DNA of 51,301 bases from Lacrimispora amygdalina (GCF_003432035.1 NZ_QOHO01000083.1:1-51301); one strand, 5' to 3'; shown: positions 33,983 to 42,414, counted from the first letter of the stretch. The notes: generated by a model from the letters alone, not told the origin. Made by a program: numbers and translations.

Positions 33983-34470
33983 TGGAACTATTAATTGCGC
34001 AAGGACAGCCGGTAGCAGGCGGAGATCTGGCCAGGAGACTGGGCGTAAGCAGACAGGTGGTTGTACAGGATATCGCACTTTTGCGGGCGGAAAATGAGAG
34101 AATCATATCCACCAATAAAGGCTACCTCCTTCACAGAGGAGAAGACGAAGATAAACAGGCATATATAAGGATCTTTCGGACCAGCCACCGGACAGAGCAT
34201 ACCTTAGATGAACTTAATACCATCGTTGATTATGGGGGAAGGCTTAAAAATGTGCTGATTGAACACCAGTTATACGGACAGATTGAGGTGGATTTAATTA
34301 TTAACAACCGTCTGGATGCTGCAGAATTTGTGGAGCATATGAAATCCTCCAATGACCAGCCCTTAAATGTACTGACTGGAGGCTGTCATTATCATACTGT
34401 AGAGGCAGATACGGAGAAAAATCTGGATTTTATTGAGGCAGAGCTGAAAAAGAAAGGCTATCTGATATAG
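33952..34470 (+). CDS. niaR: NiaR-type niacin-responsive repressor (HTH + 3H domain)
   Basis: The 172-residue protein has an N-terminal HTH (GGDLARRLGVSRQVVVQDIALLRAE) and a C-terminal 3H domain with the conserved histidines in HRTEHT, IEHQLYG and GGCHYHTV. This matches NiaR (YrxA), which represses NAD precursor uptake and synthesis genes when nicotinic acid is plentiful. It is the last gene of the ECF/nucleoside phosphorylase operon and overlaps the ATPase gene by 31 bases. The ATG at 33952 lacks a clear ribosome binding site; a GTG at 33982 is an alternative. Autoregulation through the dyad at 30035-30046 is plausible. Confidence 0.85.
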   Translation: MDGSRRRKKIVELLIAQGQPVAGGDLARRLGVSRQVVVQDIALLRAENERIISTNKGYLLHRGEDEDKQAYIRIFRTSHRTEHTLDELNTIVDYGGRLKNVLIEHQLYGQIEVDLIINNRLDAAEFVEHMKSSNDQPLNVLTGGCHYHTVEADTEKNLDFIEAELKKKGYLI

Positions 34471-34555
34471 GATTAAGACGTTTTCCCCCTTTTCGAATTG
34501 ATTGAAGTATGATATGATATTGTATTATTGAAGTGACTGACATGGAGGAAGAAAG

Positions 34556-36229
34556 ATGGAAGATAACAAAGATGAAATAATTTCTAAAAACTTTATTGAA
34601 CAGGAGATAGACAAGGATCTTTTAGAAGGCGTTTATAACCATGTGCAGACCAGATTTCCGCCGGAGCCAAACGGTTATCTGCATATCGGACATGCCAAAT
34701 CCATCCTGTTAAACTATGGCCTGGCTAAAAAGTATGGCGGAAAATTCAACCTCCGTTTTGATGATACAAACCCGACAAAAGAAAAGACAGAATTCGTGGA
34801 ATCCATTATTGAGGATGTAAAATGGCTTGGTGCAGAATTTGATGACAGGCTTTACTTTGCTTCTAACTACTTCCAGGAGATGTATGACTGTGCAGTTCTT
34901 TTAATAAAGAAAGGAAAGGCATTTGTCTGTGATTTAACGGCCGAAGAGATCCGGGAATACAGAGGAGATTTTAAAACCCCGGGTAAAGAAAGCCCCTACA
35001 GAAACCGGAGTGTGGAAGAAAACTTAAAGATGTTTGAAGAGATGAAAGAAGGAAAATACAAAGACGGCGAAAAGGTATTAAGAGCCAGAATTGATATGTC
35101 ATCTCCCAACATCAACATGCGTGATCCGGTCATTTACCGTGTGGCACGTATGACCCATCATAACACCGGGGACAAATGGTGTATTTATCCCATGTATGAT
35201 TTTGCCCACCCCATAGAAGATGCCATTGAACATATTACCCATTCCATCTGTACGCTGGAATTTGAAGATCACAGACCGCTGTACGACTGGGTAGTAAAGG
35301 AATGTGAATTTGAAAATCCGCCCCGCCAGATTGAATTTGCCAAGCTTTATCTGACCAATGTAGTGACTGGAAAGCGTTACATCAAAAAGCTTGTGGAGGA
35401 CAACATTGTTGACGGCTGGGAAGATCCCAGACTGGTATCTATCGCTGCGTTAAGAAGAAGAGGCTATACACCGGAATCCCTGCGTATGTTTGTAGACCTG
35501 GTAGGTGTTTCCAAGGCCAACAGCTCTGTTGATTACGCCATGCTTGAATACTGCATCAGGGAGGATTTAAAACTGAAAAGACCCAGAATGATGGCGATTT
35601 TAGATCCCGTTAAACTGGTAATCGATAATTATCCGGAGGATACCACGGAGTATTTGGATGTTGCCAATAACCTGGAAAATCCGGAGTTGGGTGAGAGAAA
35701 AGTTCCATTTGGAAAAGAACTTTACATTGAGCGGGAAGATTTCATGGAAGAGCCCATTAAAAAGTATTTCCGTTTATTCCCAGGCAATGAAGTCCGCCTC
35801 ATGAACGCTTATTTTGTCACCTGTACAGGCTGTGAAAAAGATGAGAACGGCAATGTTACCGTTGTTCACTGCACCTATGACCCGGAGACAAAGAGCGGTT
35901 CCGGATTCGAGGGCAGAAAAGTAAAGGGTACCATTCACTGGGTGGCTGCAGCCACTGCGCAGGAAGTGGAGTGCCGCTTATACGAGAACATCGTGGATGA
36001 AGAAAAAGGGAAGTTAAACGAAGACGGAAGCTTAAACTTAAATCCCAATTCCCTGACTGTTTTAAAACACTGTTATGTGGAGCCCAGCTTTGAAGGAGCC
36101 AGGGCATATGACAGCTTCCAGTTTGTAAGAAACGGCTTCTTCTGTGTTGACTGCAAGGACAGCACACCGGAACATCTGGTATTCAACCGGATTGTATCCT
36201 TAAAGAGTTCCTTTAAAATTGCAAAATAG
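34556..36229 (+). CDS. glnS: Glutaminyl-tRNA synthetase
   Basis: The 557-residue class I synthetase has [17 protein letters not shown] (HIGH at 43-46), RFDDTNP, and EGWDDP-like DGWEDPRL with [12 protein letters not shown], all typical of bacterial GlnRS. The anticodon-binding beta-barrels follow from about residue 340. The second catalytic loop, usually MSKRK, here reads VVTGKRY (residues 269-275), keeping Lys273. It charges tRNA(Gln) directly; many Firmicutes instead use the GatCAB route. TGGAGGAAG precedes the ATG. Confidence 0.93.
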   Translation: MEDNKDEIISKNFIEQEIDKDLLEGVYNHVQTRFPPEPNGYLHIGHAKSILLNYGLAKKYGGKFNLRFDDTNPTKEKTEFVESIIEDVKWLGAEFDDRLYFASNYFQEMYDCAVLLIKKGKAFVCDLTAEEIREYRGDFKTPGKESPYRNRSVEENLKMFEEMKEGKYKDGEKVLRARIDMSSPNINMRDPVIYRVARMTHHNTGDKWCIYPMYDFAHPIEDAIEHITHSICTLEFEDHRPLYDWVVKECEFENPPRQIEFAKLYLTNVVTGKRYIKKLVEDNIVDGWEDPRLVSIAALRRRGYTPESLRMFVDLVGVSKANSSVDYAMLEYCIREDLKLKRPRMMAILDPVKLVIDNYPEDTTEYLDVANNLENPELGERKVPFGKELYIEREDFMEEPIKKYFRLFPGNEVRLMNAYFVTCTGCEKDENGNVTVVHCTYDPETKSGSGFEGRKVKGTIHWVAAATAQEVECRLYENIVDEEKGKLNEDGSLNLNPNSLTVLKHCYVEPSFEGARAYDSFQFVRNGFFCVDCKDSTPEHLVFNRIVSLKSSFKIAK

Positions 36230-36240
36230 TACAGCTGAAC

Positions 36241-36285
36241 AAAAATGCCGCATGACCGAAGGATAAGGGACGTGCGGCATTTTTT
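36241..36285. terminator. Terminator after glnS
   Basis: AAAAATGCCGCA (36241-36252) and TGCGGCATTTTT (36273-36284) are perfect complements around a 20-base loop, with A- and T-tracts on both sides. Confidence 0.9.
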
Positions 36286-36315
36286 CCTATCCGGTAAAGG
36301 AGGAATGTTTATTTC

Positions 36316-37749
36316 ATGGAGCTGATGATACCCTTAAAGAATCAGCCGGGATGGCCTTATTACAGCCAGATTTACAGCTACATTAAGAGTGAAATTGTAA
36401 AAGGCAATCTAAAACCGGCGGTCCGCCTTCCCTCCACCAGACTGCTGGCGGAGCATTTAAAAGTCAGCAGGAGCACCACCCAGATGGCCTATGAGCAGCT
36501 TTTATCAGAGGGCTATATTGAAGCGGTTCCCTGCCGGGGTTACTTTGTGCTGAAAATCGACGGACTTATTGATACCGGTCAGGAAAAAATGAAAAGACAG
36601 CCCTCTTTTTTTTCCGATACAAAAAAGAAAAGCGGAAAGAAAGAATGGGCTGTGGACTTTTCTCCAAGAGGAATTGATCTGTGCAGTTTCCCCTTTAATA
36701 CATGGAGGAGGATATCGAAAAATACGCTGATTGATGATAACAGGGAGATGTTTGCAGCCGGGGATCCACAGGGAGAATTACCTTTCAGGGAAGCGATCCG
36801 TTCCTATCTTCATTCTGCCAGAGGAGTCAACTGTCTCCCGGAACAGATCATTGTAGGTGCAGGAAGCGAATATATGCTGATGCTGCTTTCCCAGATTCTT
36901 GGGAGGGACAGAACCATTGCCATGGAAAATCCTACTTACAGACAGGCATACCGGGTGTTTGACAGTCTGCAGTATCAGGTTGTGCCGGTGGATATGGACC
37001 AGTCAGGAATGGATGTGCGGCTGCTTGAAAAAAGCGGAGCGGATATTGCCTATGTCATGCCCTCCCATCAGTACCCAACCGGAATTATTATGCCGGTCAA
37101 ACGCAGGCAGGAATTACTGGCATGGGCGTATGAATGTGAGGACCGGTATTTAATTGAAGATGATTACGACAGTGAGTTCCGGTATAAAGGAAAGCCGATT
37201 CCTGCCCTGCAGGGGATGGATGACAGGGACCGGGTGATTTACTGCGGAACCTTTTCCAAATCCATCGCTCCGGCCATCCGTGTCAGTTATGTGGTATTAC
37301 CTATGACGCTCTGCCGGATTTATCAGAAACGGATCAGTTTCTACGCTTCCACTGTATCAAGAATTGACCAGAATATACTCTACCAGTTCATGTCCGAGGG
37401 GCATTATGAGCGCCATTTAAACCGGATGAGAGCGTTGTATAAATCCAAACATGATGTGCTGACTGCCGGTTTAAAGTCCTTTGAAGATCAGTTTTTTATC
37501 GGCGGCGAGCATGCAGGACTTCATCTGCTTCTTACCGACCGGCGGGGAAGAACGGAGGAGGAACTGGTTGCAAGGGCAGAGGAGCGAAACGTAAAGGTAT
37601 ATGGTCTTTCCGGTTCCTTTATCCACAGGGAGCACAACAAATACCCGCCGACAGTCATTCTTGGATTTGCAAATCTGACTGAGGAAAAGATACAGGAAGG
37701 AATCGTTCTTTTAAAAGAAGCCTGGTCGGTTGACGGCAGTAGGGGGTGA
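36316..37749 (+). CDS. MocR-type regulator (GntR HTH fused to aminotransferase)
   Basis: The 477-residue protein starts with a GntR winged helix (PYYSQIYSYIKSEIVKGNLKPAVRLPSTRLLAEHLKVSRSTTQMAYEQL-like region, about 10-80), then a linker, then a class I aminotransferase fold. The PLP lysine is in CGTFSKSIAPAIR and the cofactor aspartate in IEDDYDSEFRY. MocR/PdxR proteins sense PLP, GABA or similar amines. No vitamin B6 or GABA gene is adjacent, so its target is unknown. The stop lies four bases ahead of the MORN-repeat gene, suggesting a joint transcript. Confidence 0.88.
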   Translation: MELMIPLKNQPGWPYYSQIYSYIKSEIVKGNLKPAVRLPSTRLLAEHLKVSRSTTQMAYEQLLSEGYIEAVPCRGYFVLKIDGLIDTGQEKMKRQPSFFSDTKKKSGKKEWAVDFSPRGIDLCSFPFNTWRRISKNTLIDDNREMFAAGDPQGELPFREAIRSYLHSARGVNCLPEQIIVGAGSEYMLMLLSQILGRDRTIAMENPTYRQAYRVFDSLQYQVVPVDMDQSGMDVRLLEKSGADIAYVMPSHQYPTGIIMPVKRRQELLAWAYECEDRYLIEDDYDSEFRYKGKPIPALQGMDDRDRVIYCGTFSKSIAPAIRVSYVVLPMTLCRIYQKRISFYASTVSRIDQNILYQFMSEGHYERHLNRMRALYKSKHDVLTAGLKSFEDQFFIGGEHAGLHLLLTDRRGRTEEELVARAEERNVKVYGLSGSFIHREHNKYPPTVILGFANLTEEKIQEGIVLLKEAWSVDGSRG

Positions 37750-37753
37750 TTAA

Positions 37754-38644
37754 GTGAACCATGATCTGAATAAAACAAAAAGAGAGGAAAATTTAAGGAC
37801 AGGAATCACCATTGCCCTGGTGTATGTTCTGATGTTTCTTTTAAGTGTGGCAGGAACGGTAAGAAACAGTAAGGAGGTACCGATTAAGGAACCACAGCGA
37901 AGTAAGATCCAGGCACAGGATGCACCTGCAGAGAAAATGGCCATAACTGAGACACAGGATCCCGGAATATTTTTAAAAGCGGCTGACCAGGAGTTTTTGG
38001 AAGGATTGACCGGAAGGTTTCAGGAAGGGGATTTAGAAGGAGCTGCCAGGCTTGTAGAGGCAAATCAGAATTCTTTAAATGAGTTTCCCTGCATGTATTC
38101 GGAAGGCAGGTTAAAACGTGAAATAACAGACGGTGCAGGACTGGTATTCTTAAAACCAGCAGTAGTCTTTTATGGAGATTTTAAGAATGGAGTTCCGGAT
38201 GGGACTGCTGCTGCGATTTCAGTTCTTAGTCTGGAAGAAGGCAGACGATATGATTATTCTTATGGAAACTGGAAGAATGGAAAGATGAACGGCAGCGGAG
38301 AATGTGGTTACCGTTATTACGATGGAGTGACACAGGATATTACAGTCAAAACCTCAAAAAACGGAATGTTTCAGAATGATCTCATGCAGGGAGAAATCAC
38401 TTATTCCAGCACCAACAGGCAGGGGGAGACGGCTGTCTGGCAGTTTCAGACTGCAGACGGGGTAATAGTACGAAATGACCGGTGGATCAGGGATACAGAT
38501 GCAAATGGAGCAGTCATCTATAAACTCCTGGCTAACGGTGAAAAAGACCACGCTTATGCACTCAGTGAACGAGCCATAGGTGAGGATAGATGGAAGAACT
38601 TAATCCTGTTCTCCCAGAACGAAGGAGGAGGCACCAAACAGTGA
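37754..38644 (+). CDS. Membrane-anchored MORN-repeat protein
   Basis: A 296-residue protein with a GTG start behind AGGGGGTG (37741-37748). It has one membrane segment (about residues 17-37), a helical linker, and MORN-like repeats (FYGDFKNGVPDGTAAAIS, YGNWKNGKMNGSGECGYRYYDG, and a degenerate third). MORN repeats are common in Firmicute surface or division-associated proteins, but no function can be assigned. It follows the MocR gene by four bases and overlaps the AraC regulator by four bases, so the three are coupled. Confidence 0.75.
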   Translation: MNHDLNKTKREENLRTGITIALVYVLMFLLSVAGTVRNSKEVPIKEPQRSKIQAQDAPAEKMAITETQDPGIFLKAADQEFLEGLTGRFQEGDLEGAARLVEANQNSLNEFPCMYSEGRLKREITDGAGLVFLKPAVVFYGDFKNGVPDGTAAAISVLSLEEGRRYDYSYGNWKNGKMNGSGECGYRYYDGVTQDITVKTSKNGMFQNDLMQGEITYSSTNRQGETAVWQFQTADGVIVRNDRWIRDTDANGAVIYKLLANGEKDHAYALSERAIGEDRWKNLILFSQNEGGGTKQ

Positions 38645-39630
38645 ATCAGGAGATTATTAATCGTCTGGCGGTCATCACCGATGAGGAACGGGAAATCATA
38701 AACGGACGGACGGAGATCGACCGGAAACGTTATACAGAGGGGCAGGAGCTGGTGATTGACAGTAAAAAGATGCTGGAGCACGGTAAAATGATCCGCATCA
38801 GGCCACATACCAGATTTGTTCATTTTCCAAGACATAAGCACAATTATATAGAAGTGATTTATATGTGTCAGGGAGAGACGACACACCGCATTGACGGGGA
38901 AGAAGTGGTGTTAAAGACTGGGGAACTGCTGTTTCTAAATCAGCATGCATCCCAGGAAATACTTCCCGCAGGTGAGAGAGATATTGCGGTTAACTTTATC
39001 ATTCTTCCGGAATTTTTTGATACCGCTTTTCAGATGATGGGGGAGGAGAAAAACCTTCTGAGGGATTTTCTGGTGGGCAGTTTGTGTTTTGATCCACGTT
39101 ATGCAAGTTACTTACATTTTCAGGTGGCAGACGTTCTGCCGGTACAGAATCTTGTGGAAAATATGGTCTGGACCCTGCTCAATGACCAGCCCAATAAAAG
39201 AAGCATCAATCAGGTTACAATGGGTCTTTTATTTCTCCAGCTGATGCATTACACGGATAAAATCAGCCATACAACAGAAAGTTTTGACCAGAAGCTGACC
39301 TTTCAGGTTTTAAAGTTTATTGATGAAAATTATAAGGACGGAGAACTGACAGAACTTGCAGCCCGGTTAAACTACAATATTTACTGGCTGAGCAGAGCAG
39401 TAAAACGTCTTACCGGCCGGACTTTTAAGGAACTCATACAGATTAAACGGCTGAATCAGGCATCGTTTCTTCTGCTTAATACCAGACTTTCCATAACCGA
39501 TATATCAGTTGCAGTAGGCTATGATAATACCAGTTATTTTCACCGGATTTTCCGGAATTACCATGGCATGTCTCCAAAAGAATACAGGGATAAGAATTTA
39601 TCATTGCCGTTTCCGGAAGGAAAGAGATGA
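38641..39630 (+). CDS. AraC-family regulator with N-terminal cupin
   Basis: The 329-residue protein has an N-terminal sugar-sensing cupin (FPRHKHNYIEVIYMCQGETTHRIDGEEV, LLFLNQHASQEI) and a C-terminal double HTH of the AraC/XylS family (LAARLNYNIYWLSRAVKRLTGRTFKELI; ISVAVGYDNTSYFHRIFRNYHGMSPKEYR). The start is taken as GTG at 38641, preceded by AAGGAGGAGG and overlapping the upstream stop as GTGA. An ATG at 38590 is in frame but has a poorer site. Its organisation resembles RhaS/RhaR, and the rhamnose genes begin 1.35 kb downstream, but control of them is only a guess. Confidence 0.85.
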   Translation: MNQEIINRLAVITDEEREIINGRTEIDRKRYTEGQELVIDSKKMLEHGKMIRIRPHTRFVHFPRHKHNYIEVIYMCQGETTHRIDGEEVVLKTGELLFLNQHASQEILPAGERDIAVNFIILPEFFDTAFQMMGEEKNLLRDFLVGSLCFDPRYASYLHFQVADVLPVQNLVENMVWTLLNDQPNKRSINQVTMGLLFLQLMHYTDKISHTTESFDQKLTFQVLKFIDENYKDGELTELAARLNYNIYWLSRAVKRLTGRTFKELIQIKRLNQASFLLLNTRLSITDISVAVGYDNTSYFHRIFRNYHGMSPKEYRDKNLSLPFPEGKR

Positions 39631-39644
39631 TAAAATCACATTCA

Positions 39645-39658
39645 TTCTTTGCAAAGAA
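39645..39658. repeat. 14-base palindrome downstream of the AraC gene
   Basis: TTCTTTGCAAAGAA is a perfect palindrome 15 bases after the regulator stop. It lacks a T-tract. It could be a binding site for the next gene; the evidence is thin. Confidence 0.3.
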
Positions 39659-39808
39659 GTTAAAACTTTAACCGGGGCTTTAAAAAGAAGAAAAGAAAAC
39701 TAAGATAATTTATTAAAAAGTTGTATTTCTGTAATAAAGAAAAATAAATCTGCATATACTTGGTTATATATGGTTAATTTAATAATATCTGTAAAGGAGA
39801 GGACCAAT

Positions 39809-40042
39809 ATGCCAAGAGGAGTCAGAAAGACAGCACTGGAAAAACTTCAGGAAGAGTTAAAGGAAGTGCAGGAATCCATTAAGCAGTATAAGGAATGTCT
39901 CATTACACTGGATGAAAAAGAAAAAGAAATTCAGGATAAAATAAAGCTGGAACAGTTTAAGGAAGTATCCACAATACTGGACGAGCACGAAATGTCTATT
40001 ATGGACTTAAAAGAATTACTTATTTCTTCCAAAACTGATTAA
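39809..40042 (+). CDS. Small coiled-coil protein
   Basis: A 77-residue, highly charged protein. A basic N-terminus (MPRGVRKTALEKLQ) leads into a heptad-like coiled coil rich in Glu and Lys (about residues 8-50), then a short C-terminal helix (TILDEHEMSIMDLKELL). I do not recognise a named family; the shape recalls small clostridial proteins that resemble H-NS or FliJ fragments. The start follows AAAGGAGAGG at 39793-39802. It stands alone, with a terminator at 40146. Confidence 0.75.
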   Translation: MPRGVRKTALEKLQEELKEVQESIKQYKECLITLDEKEKEIQDKIKLEQFKEVSTILDEHEMSIMDLKELLISSKTD

Positions 40043-40145
40043 GGATTGTATTAATGGCCGGCTGGAAAATGCAAATAATTCCAGTTATTCAGTTTATTAC
40101 TCGTTGTTTTTATTTATGCAAAATGGTATCAAAATAACAATCAAG

Positions 40146-40185
40146 CGTCATGGTATGCTGAAATTCAGTATTTCCGTGGCGTTTT
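40146..40185 (+). terminator. Terminator after the coiled-coil gene
   Basis: CGTCATGG-T-ATGCTGA pairs with TCAGTAT-TT-CCGTGGCG (15 pairs including G-U) around AAT, followed by TTTT. It lies 100 bases after the stop codon. Confidence 0.7.
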
Positions 40186-40307
40186 GCATTGTTGTTGATT
40201 ATTAAGATTTATCTTTATGTGGGCATGGGGGACATTACTGCAATAATTGCATAATTAAAGGCAGTTTTCCAAAACCTATGGATAGTGGTGGCGGTATGTT
40301 TGATTAG

Positions 40308-40472
40308 GGACAGTATTGTCCGCTTCCAGAAGTGGCAGCAAACCACGAGAGAACACCGAGAAAAGGAACGAAGTCGAGGGAAAGGCGGGAAACGGCAGCA
40401 GTACCGTTATTGTACCTGCTACCAGGGATAAGTAATATCACATTAAAATGGGATATGTTACCATAGTGATAT
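40308..40472. other. Structured intergenic region ahead of the toxin candidate
   Basis: Several hairpins follow one another: GGACA/TGTCC (40308-40321), CGCTTC/GAAGTG (40321-40334), AGCAGTAC/GTAC-C-TGCT (about 40397-40420) and ATATCAC/GTGATAT (40435-40472). GC content is higher than in the flanks and no reading frame with a ribosome binding site is seen. The region may be an untranslated leader or a small RNA. I cannot match it to a known RNA family. The stretch 40186-40307 holds nothing that I can name. Confidence 0.4.
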
Positions 40473-40510
40473 GGAACAATCGTGTAACTGCAAGGGCGTT
40501 GGCCTTCTAT

Positions 40511-40526
40511 CTCTACATAGATAGGA
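40511..40526 (+). promoter_or_regulatory. Hairpin abutting the toxin ribosome binding site
   Basis: CTATCT and AGATAG flank CTAC..AT within 40508-40525 and end directly at the GGAGGTGG ribosome binding site. Such a stem next to the site could limit translation, as known for type I toxin mRNAs. Confidence 0.4.
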
Positions 40527-40536
40527 GGTGGTGCGG

Positions 40537-40656
40537 ATGAAGTATGGCTTTAAAGATCTTATGGCCTTTGCTTCATTCATTTTAGCATTGCTTACCTTTT
40601 CTATCATTCATATAGGTGTTACAGTGCCTATAATGCAAATAAGGACGCAGTTTTAA
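40537..40656 (+). CDS. Putative holin-like type I toxin peptide
   Basis: A 39-residue peptide starts at ATG 40537 behind a strong site (AGGAGGTGGTGCGG). Residues 5-25 read FKDLMAFASFILALLTFSII, a hydrophobic helix of the kind found in the putative holin-like toxins (TxpA/BsrG-like peptides) of Firmicutes. The C-terminal part (GVTVPIMQIRTQF) is less typical, so it may be altered or decayed. The stop codon lies within a terminator hairpin, as usual for these short mRNAs. In known systems an antisense RNA from the opposite strand overlaps the 3' end; I could not identify its promoter. No other protein gene lies within 450 bases upstream. Confidence 0.6.
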   Translation: MKYGFKDLMAFASFILALLTFSIIHIGVTVPIMQIRTQF

Positions 40657-40678
40657 TTAAACAGCGACCTTATTTTTT
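40637..40678 (+). terminator. Terminator overlapping the toxin stop codon
   Basis: AAATAAGG-a-CGC-a-GTTT pairs with AAAC-a-GCG-a-CCTTATTT around TAATT and ends in TTTTTT (40673-40678). The outer stem is 40637-40644 with 40668-40675. Confidence 0.8.
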
Positions 40679-40710
40679 GTGTGAATATCCGTTATGATAA
40701 ATAAAGAAAT

Positions 40711-40966
40711 ACCCTGCGGGTATCCCTTTATGCCCAAAGAGCATGGGCAAGAATAAGGAAACACCCTGCGGGTATCCCTTTATGCCCAAAGAGCGTGGGC
40801 AAGAACAAGGAAACACCCTGCGGGTATCCCTTTATGCCCAAAGAGCGTGGGCAAGAACAAGGAAACACCCTGCGGGTATCCCTTTATGCCCAAAGAGCGT
40901 GGGCAAGAACAAGGAAACACCCTGCGGGTATCCCTTTATGCCCAAAGAGCATGGGCAAGAATAAGG
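40711..40966 (+). repeat. Five tandem copies of a 52-bp repeat
   Basis: Units begin ACCCTGCGGG at 40711, 40763, 40815, 40867 and 40919. Each contains the small palindrome ACCC-TGC-GGGT and the hairpin GCCCA/TGGGC. Copies 1 and 5 carry GAGCATGGGC followed by AAGAATAAGG, while copies 2-4 carry GAGCGTGGGC followed by AAGAACAAGG, so the inner copies look like recent expansion. The period is not a multiple of three and the frames crossing it lack ribosome binding sites, so the array is not coding. It occupies most of the gap between the toxin terminator and rhaB. Confidence 0.95.
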
Positions 40967-40983
40967 AAAGGAGTGTGGTGCGG

Positions 40984-42414
40984 ATGGAGAAATATTATCT
41001 TGCCGTAGACATTGGGGCCTCCAGCGGCCGCCATATACTTGGGACTGTACAGGACGGCAAAATAGTTCTGGAAGAGATCTACCGTTTTGAAAACAGCATG
41101 AAGCAGGAGGACGGGCATTTGTCCTGGGATGTGGAGTCCTTATTTGCAGAAATAAAAGAGGGATTAAAGCAGTGTAAAAAGCTGGATAAGATACCTGTCA
41201 GTATGGGAATTGACACATGGGCAGTGGATTTTGTTCTTCTTGATGAGAATAATAAAATTCTTGGAAGGGCAGCAGGATACCGGGATGGCAGAACATCGGG
41301 AATGGATGAGAAGGTATATGAAATCATTTCCCAGAATGATTTATATAAGAGAACCGGAATTCAAAAACAGATTTTCAATACGATTTATCAGCTTATGGCT
41401 GTTAAAGAAAAAGAGCCGGAACTTCTTAAGAGAGCGGAATCTTTCCTTATGATTCCCGATTACTTTAACTTTCTGCTGACCGGAGAAAAAAAACAGGAAT
41501 ATACCAATGCTACCACGACCCAGCTGGTGAGCCCTGTAACAGAGAACTGGGATTATGAACTGATCCGTATGCTCTCCTATCCGGAAAAGCTGTTTGGTCC
41601 ATTATCCATGCCTGGGACTAATGCAGGACAGTTTACGGAGGAAATCATAAAAGAGGTGGGATTTTCCTGTACAGTGGTACTGCCGGCCACTCATGATACC
41701 GGTTCTGCAGTCATGGCAGTTCCTAAAGTTCCGGATAAGGAAGGTGAAGAGGATGATATTCTCTATATCAGTTCTGGAACGTGGTCTCTTATGGGAACGG
41801 AACTTCTGGCTGCGGATTGTTCCAAAGAAAGCATGGAAGCTAATTTTACCAATGAAGGCGGGTATGATTACCGCTATCGGTATTTAAAGAATATCATGGG
41901 CCTTTGGATGATCCAGTCGGTGAAAAAAGAACTGGCCGGGAGAGGGGAGCATTATTCCTTTGCAGAGCTGTGTGACCTTGCTTCAAAAGAGACGATCCCT
42001 TCTCTGGTTGACTGCAACGACAGCAGTTTTCTGGCTCCGGAAAGCATGATAAAAGCGGTTGTAAATTTCTGCAGAAATAAAAAACAGCCCGTTCCTAAAA
42101 GCGCGGGAGAGATTGCGGCAGTAATTTATAACAGCCTTGCGGTTTGTTATAAAGAAACGGCAGAAGAACTGGAATCCATTACGGGAAAAACATATTCAGA
42201 CCTTCATGTAGTCGGCGGTGGTTCCAACGCAGCCTACTTAAATAAATTAACTGCGAAGCAAACCGGTAAGACTGTTTACGCCGGACCGGGAGAAGCGACT
42301 GCAATCGGAAATCTGCTGGCGCAGATGATTGCTAGCGGGGAATTTAAAGATTTAAAATCAGCAAGAGAATCAGTTTACCGGTCATTTGCTGTAAAAGAAT
42401 ATAAGCCGTTGTGA
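40984..42414 (+). CDS. rhaB: L-rhamnulokinase
   Basis: The 476-residue FGGY kinase has AVDIGASSGRHILG at the N-terminus, MGIDTWAVDFVLLD and ATHDTGSAVMAVP, and the ATP-site motif VVGGGSNAAYLNKLTA near the C-terminus. It phosphorylates L-rhamnulose at O1. The start is ATG 40984 behind AAAGGAG (40967-40973); reading frames that extend upstream run into the tandem repeat and are not part of the protein. It is the first gene of rhaBMAD. No rhamnose transporter is encoded in the window. Confidence 0.94.
   Translation: MEKYYLAVDIGASSGRHILGTVQDGKIVLEEIYRFENSMKQEDGHLSWDVESLFAEIKEGLKQCKKLDKIPVSMGIDTWAVDFVLLDENNKILGRAAGYRDGRTSGMDEKVYEIISQNDLYKRTGIQKQIFNTIYQLMAVKEKEPELLKRAESFLMIPDYFNFLLTGEKKQEYTNATTTQLVSPVTENWDYELIRMLSYPEKLFGPLSMPGTNAGQFTEEIIKEVGFSCTVVLPATHDTGSAVMAVPKVPDKEGEEDDILYISSGTWSLMGTELLAADCSKESMEANFTNEGGYDYRYRYLKNIMGLWMIQSVKKELAGRGEHYSFAELCDLASKETIPSLVDCNDSSFLAPESMIKAVVNFCRNKKQPVPKSAGEIAAVIYNSLAVCYKETAEELESITGKTYSDLHVVGGGSNAAYLNKLTAKQTGKTVYAGPGEATAIGNLLAQMIASGEFKDLKSARESVYRSFAVKEYKPL

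Noticed and set aside
40711-40966. Repeat array as a CRISPR locus
   Set aside because: The 52-bp units are contiguous and nearly identical with no unique spacers between them, and no cas gene is in the window.
40743-40983. Reading frames running through the tandem repeats, including an N-terminal extension of rhaB
   Set aside because: They exist only because the repeat lacks stops; they have no ribosome binding site, and the kinase begins naturally at MEKYYLAVDIGASSGR (40984).
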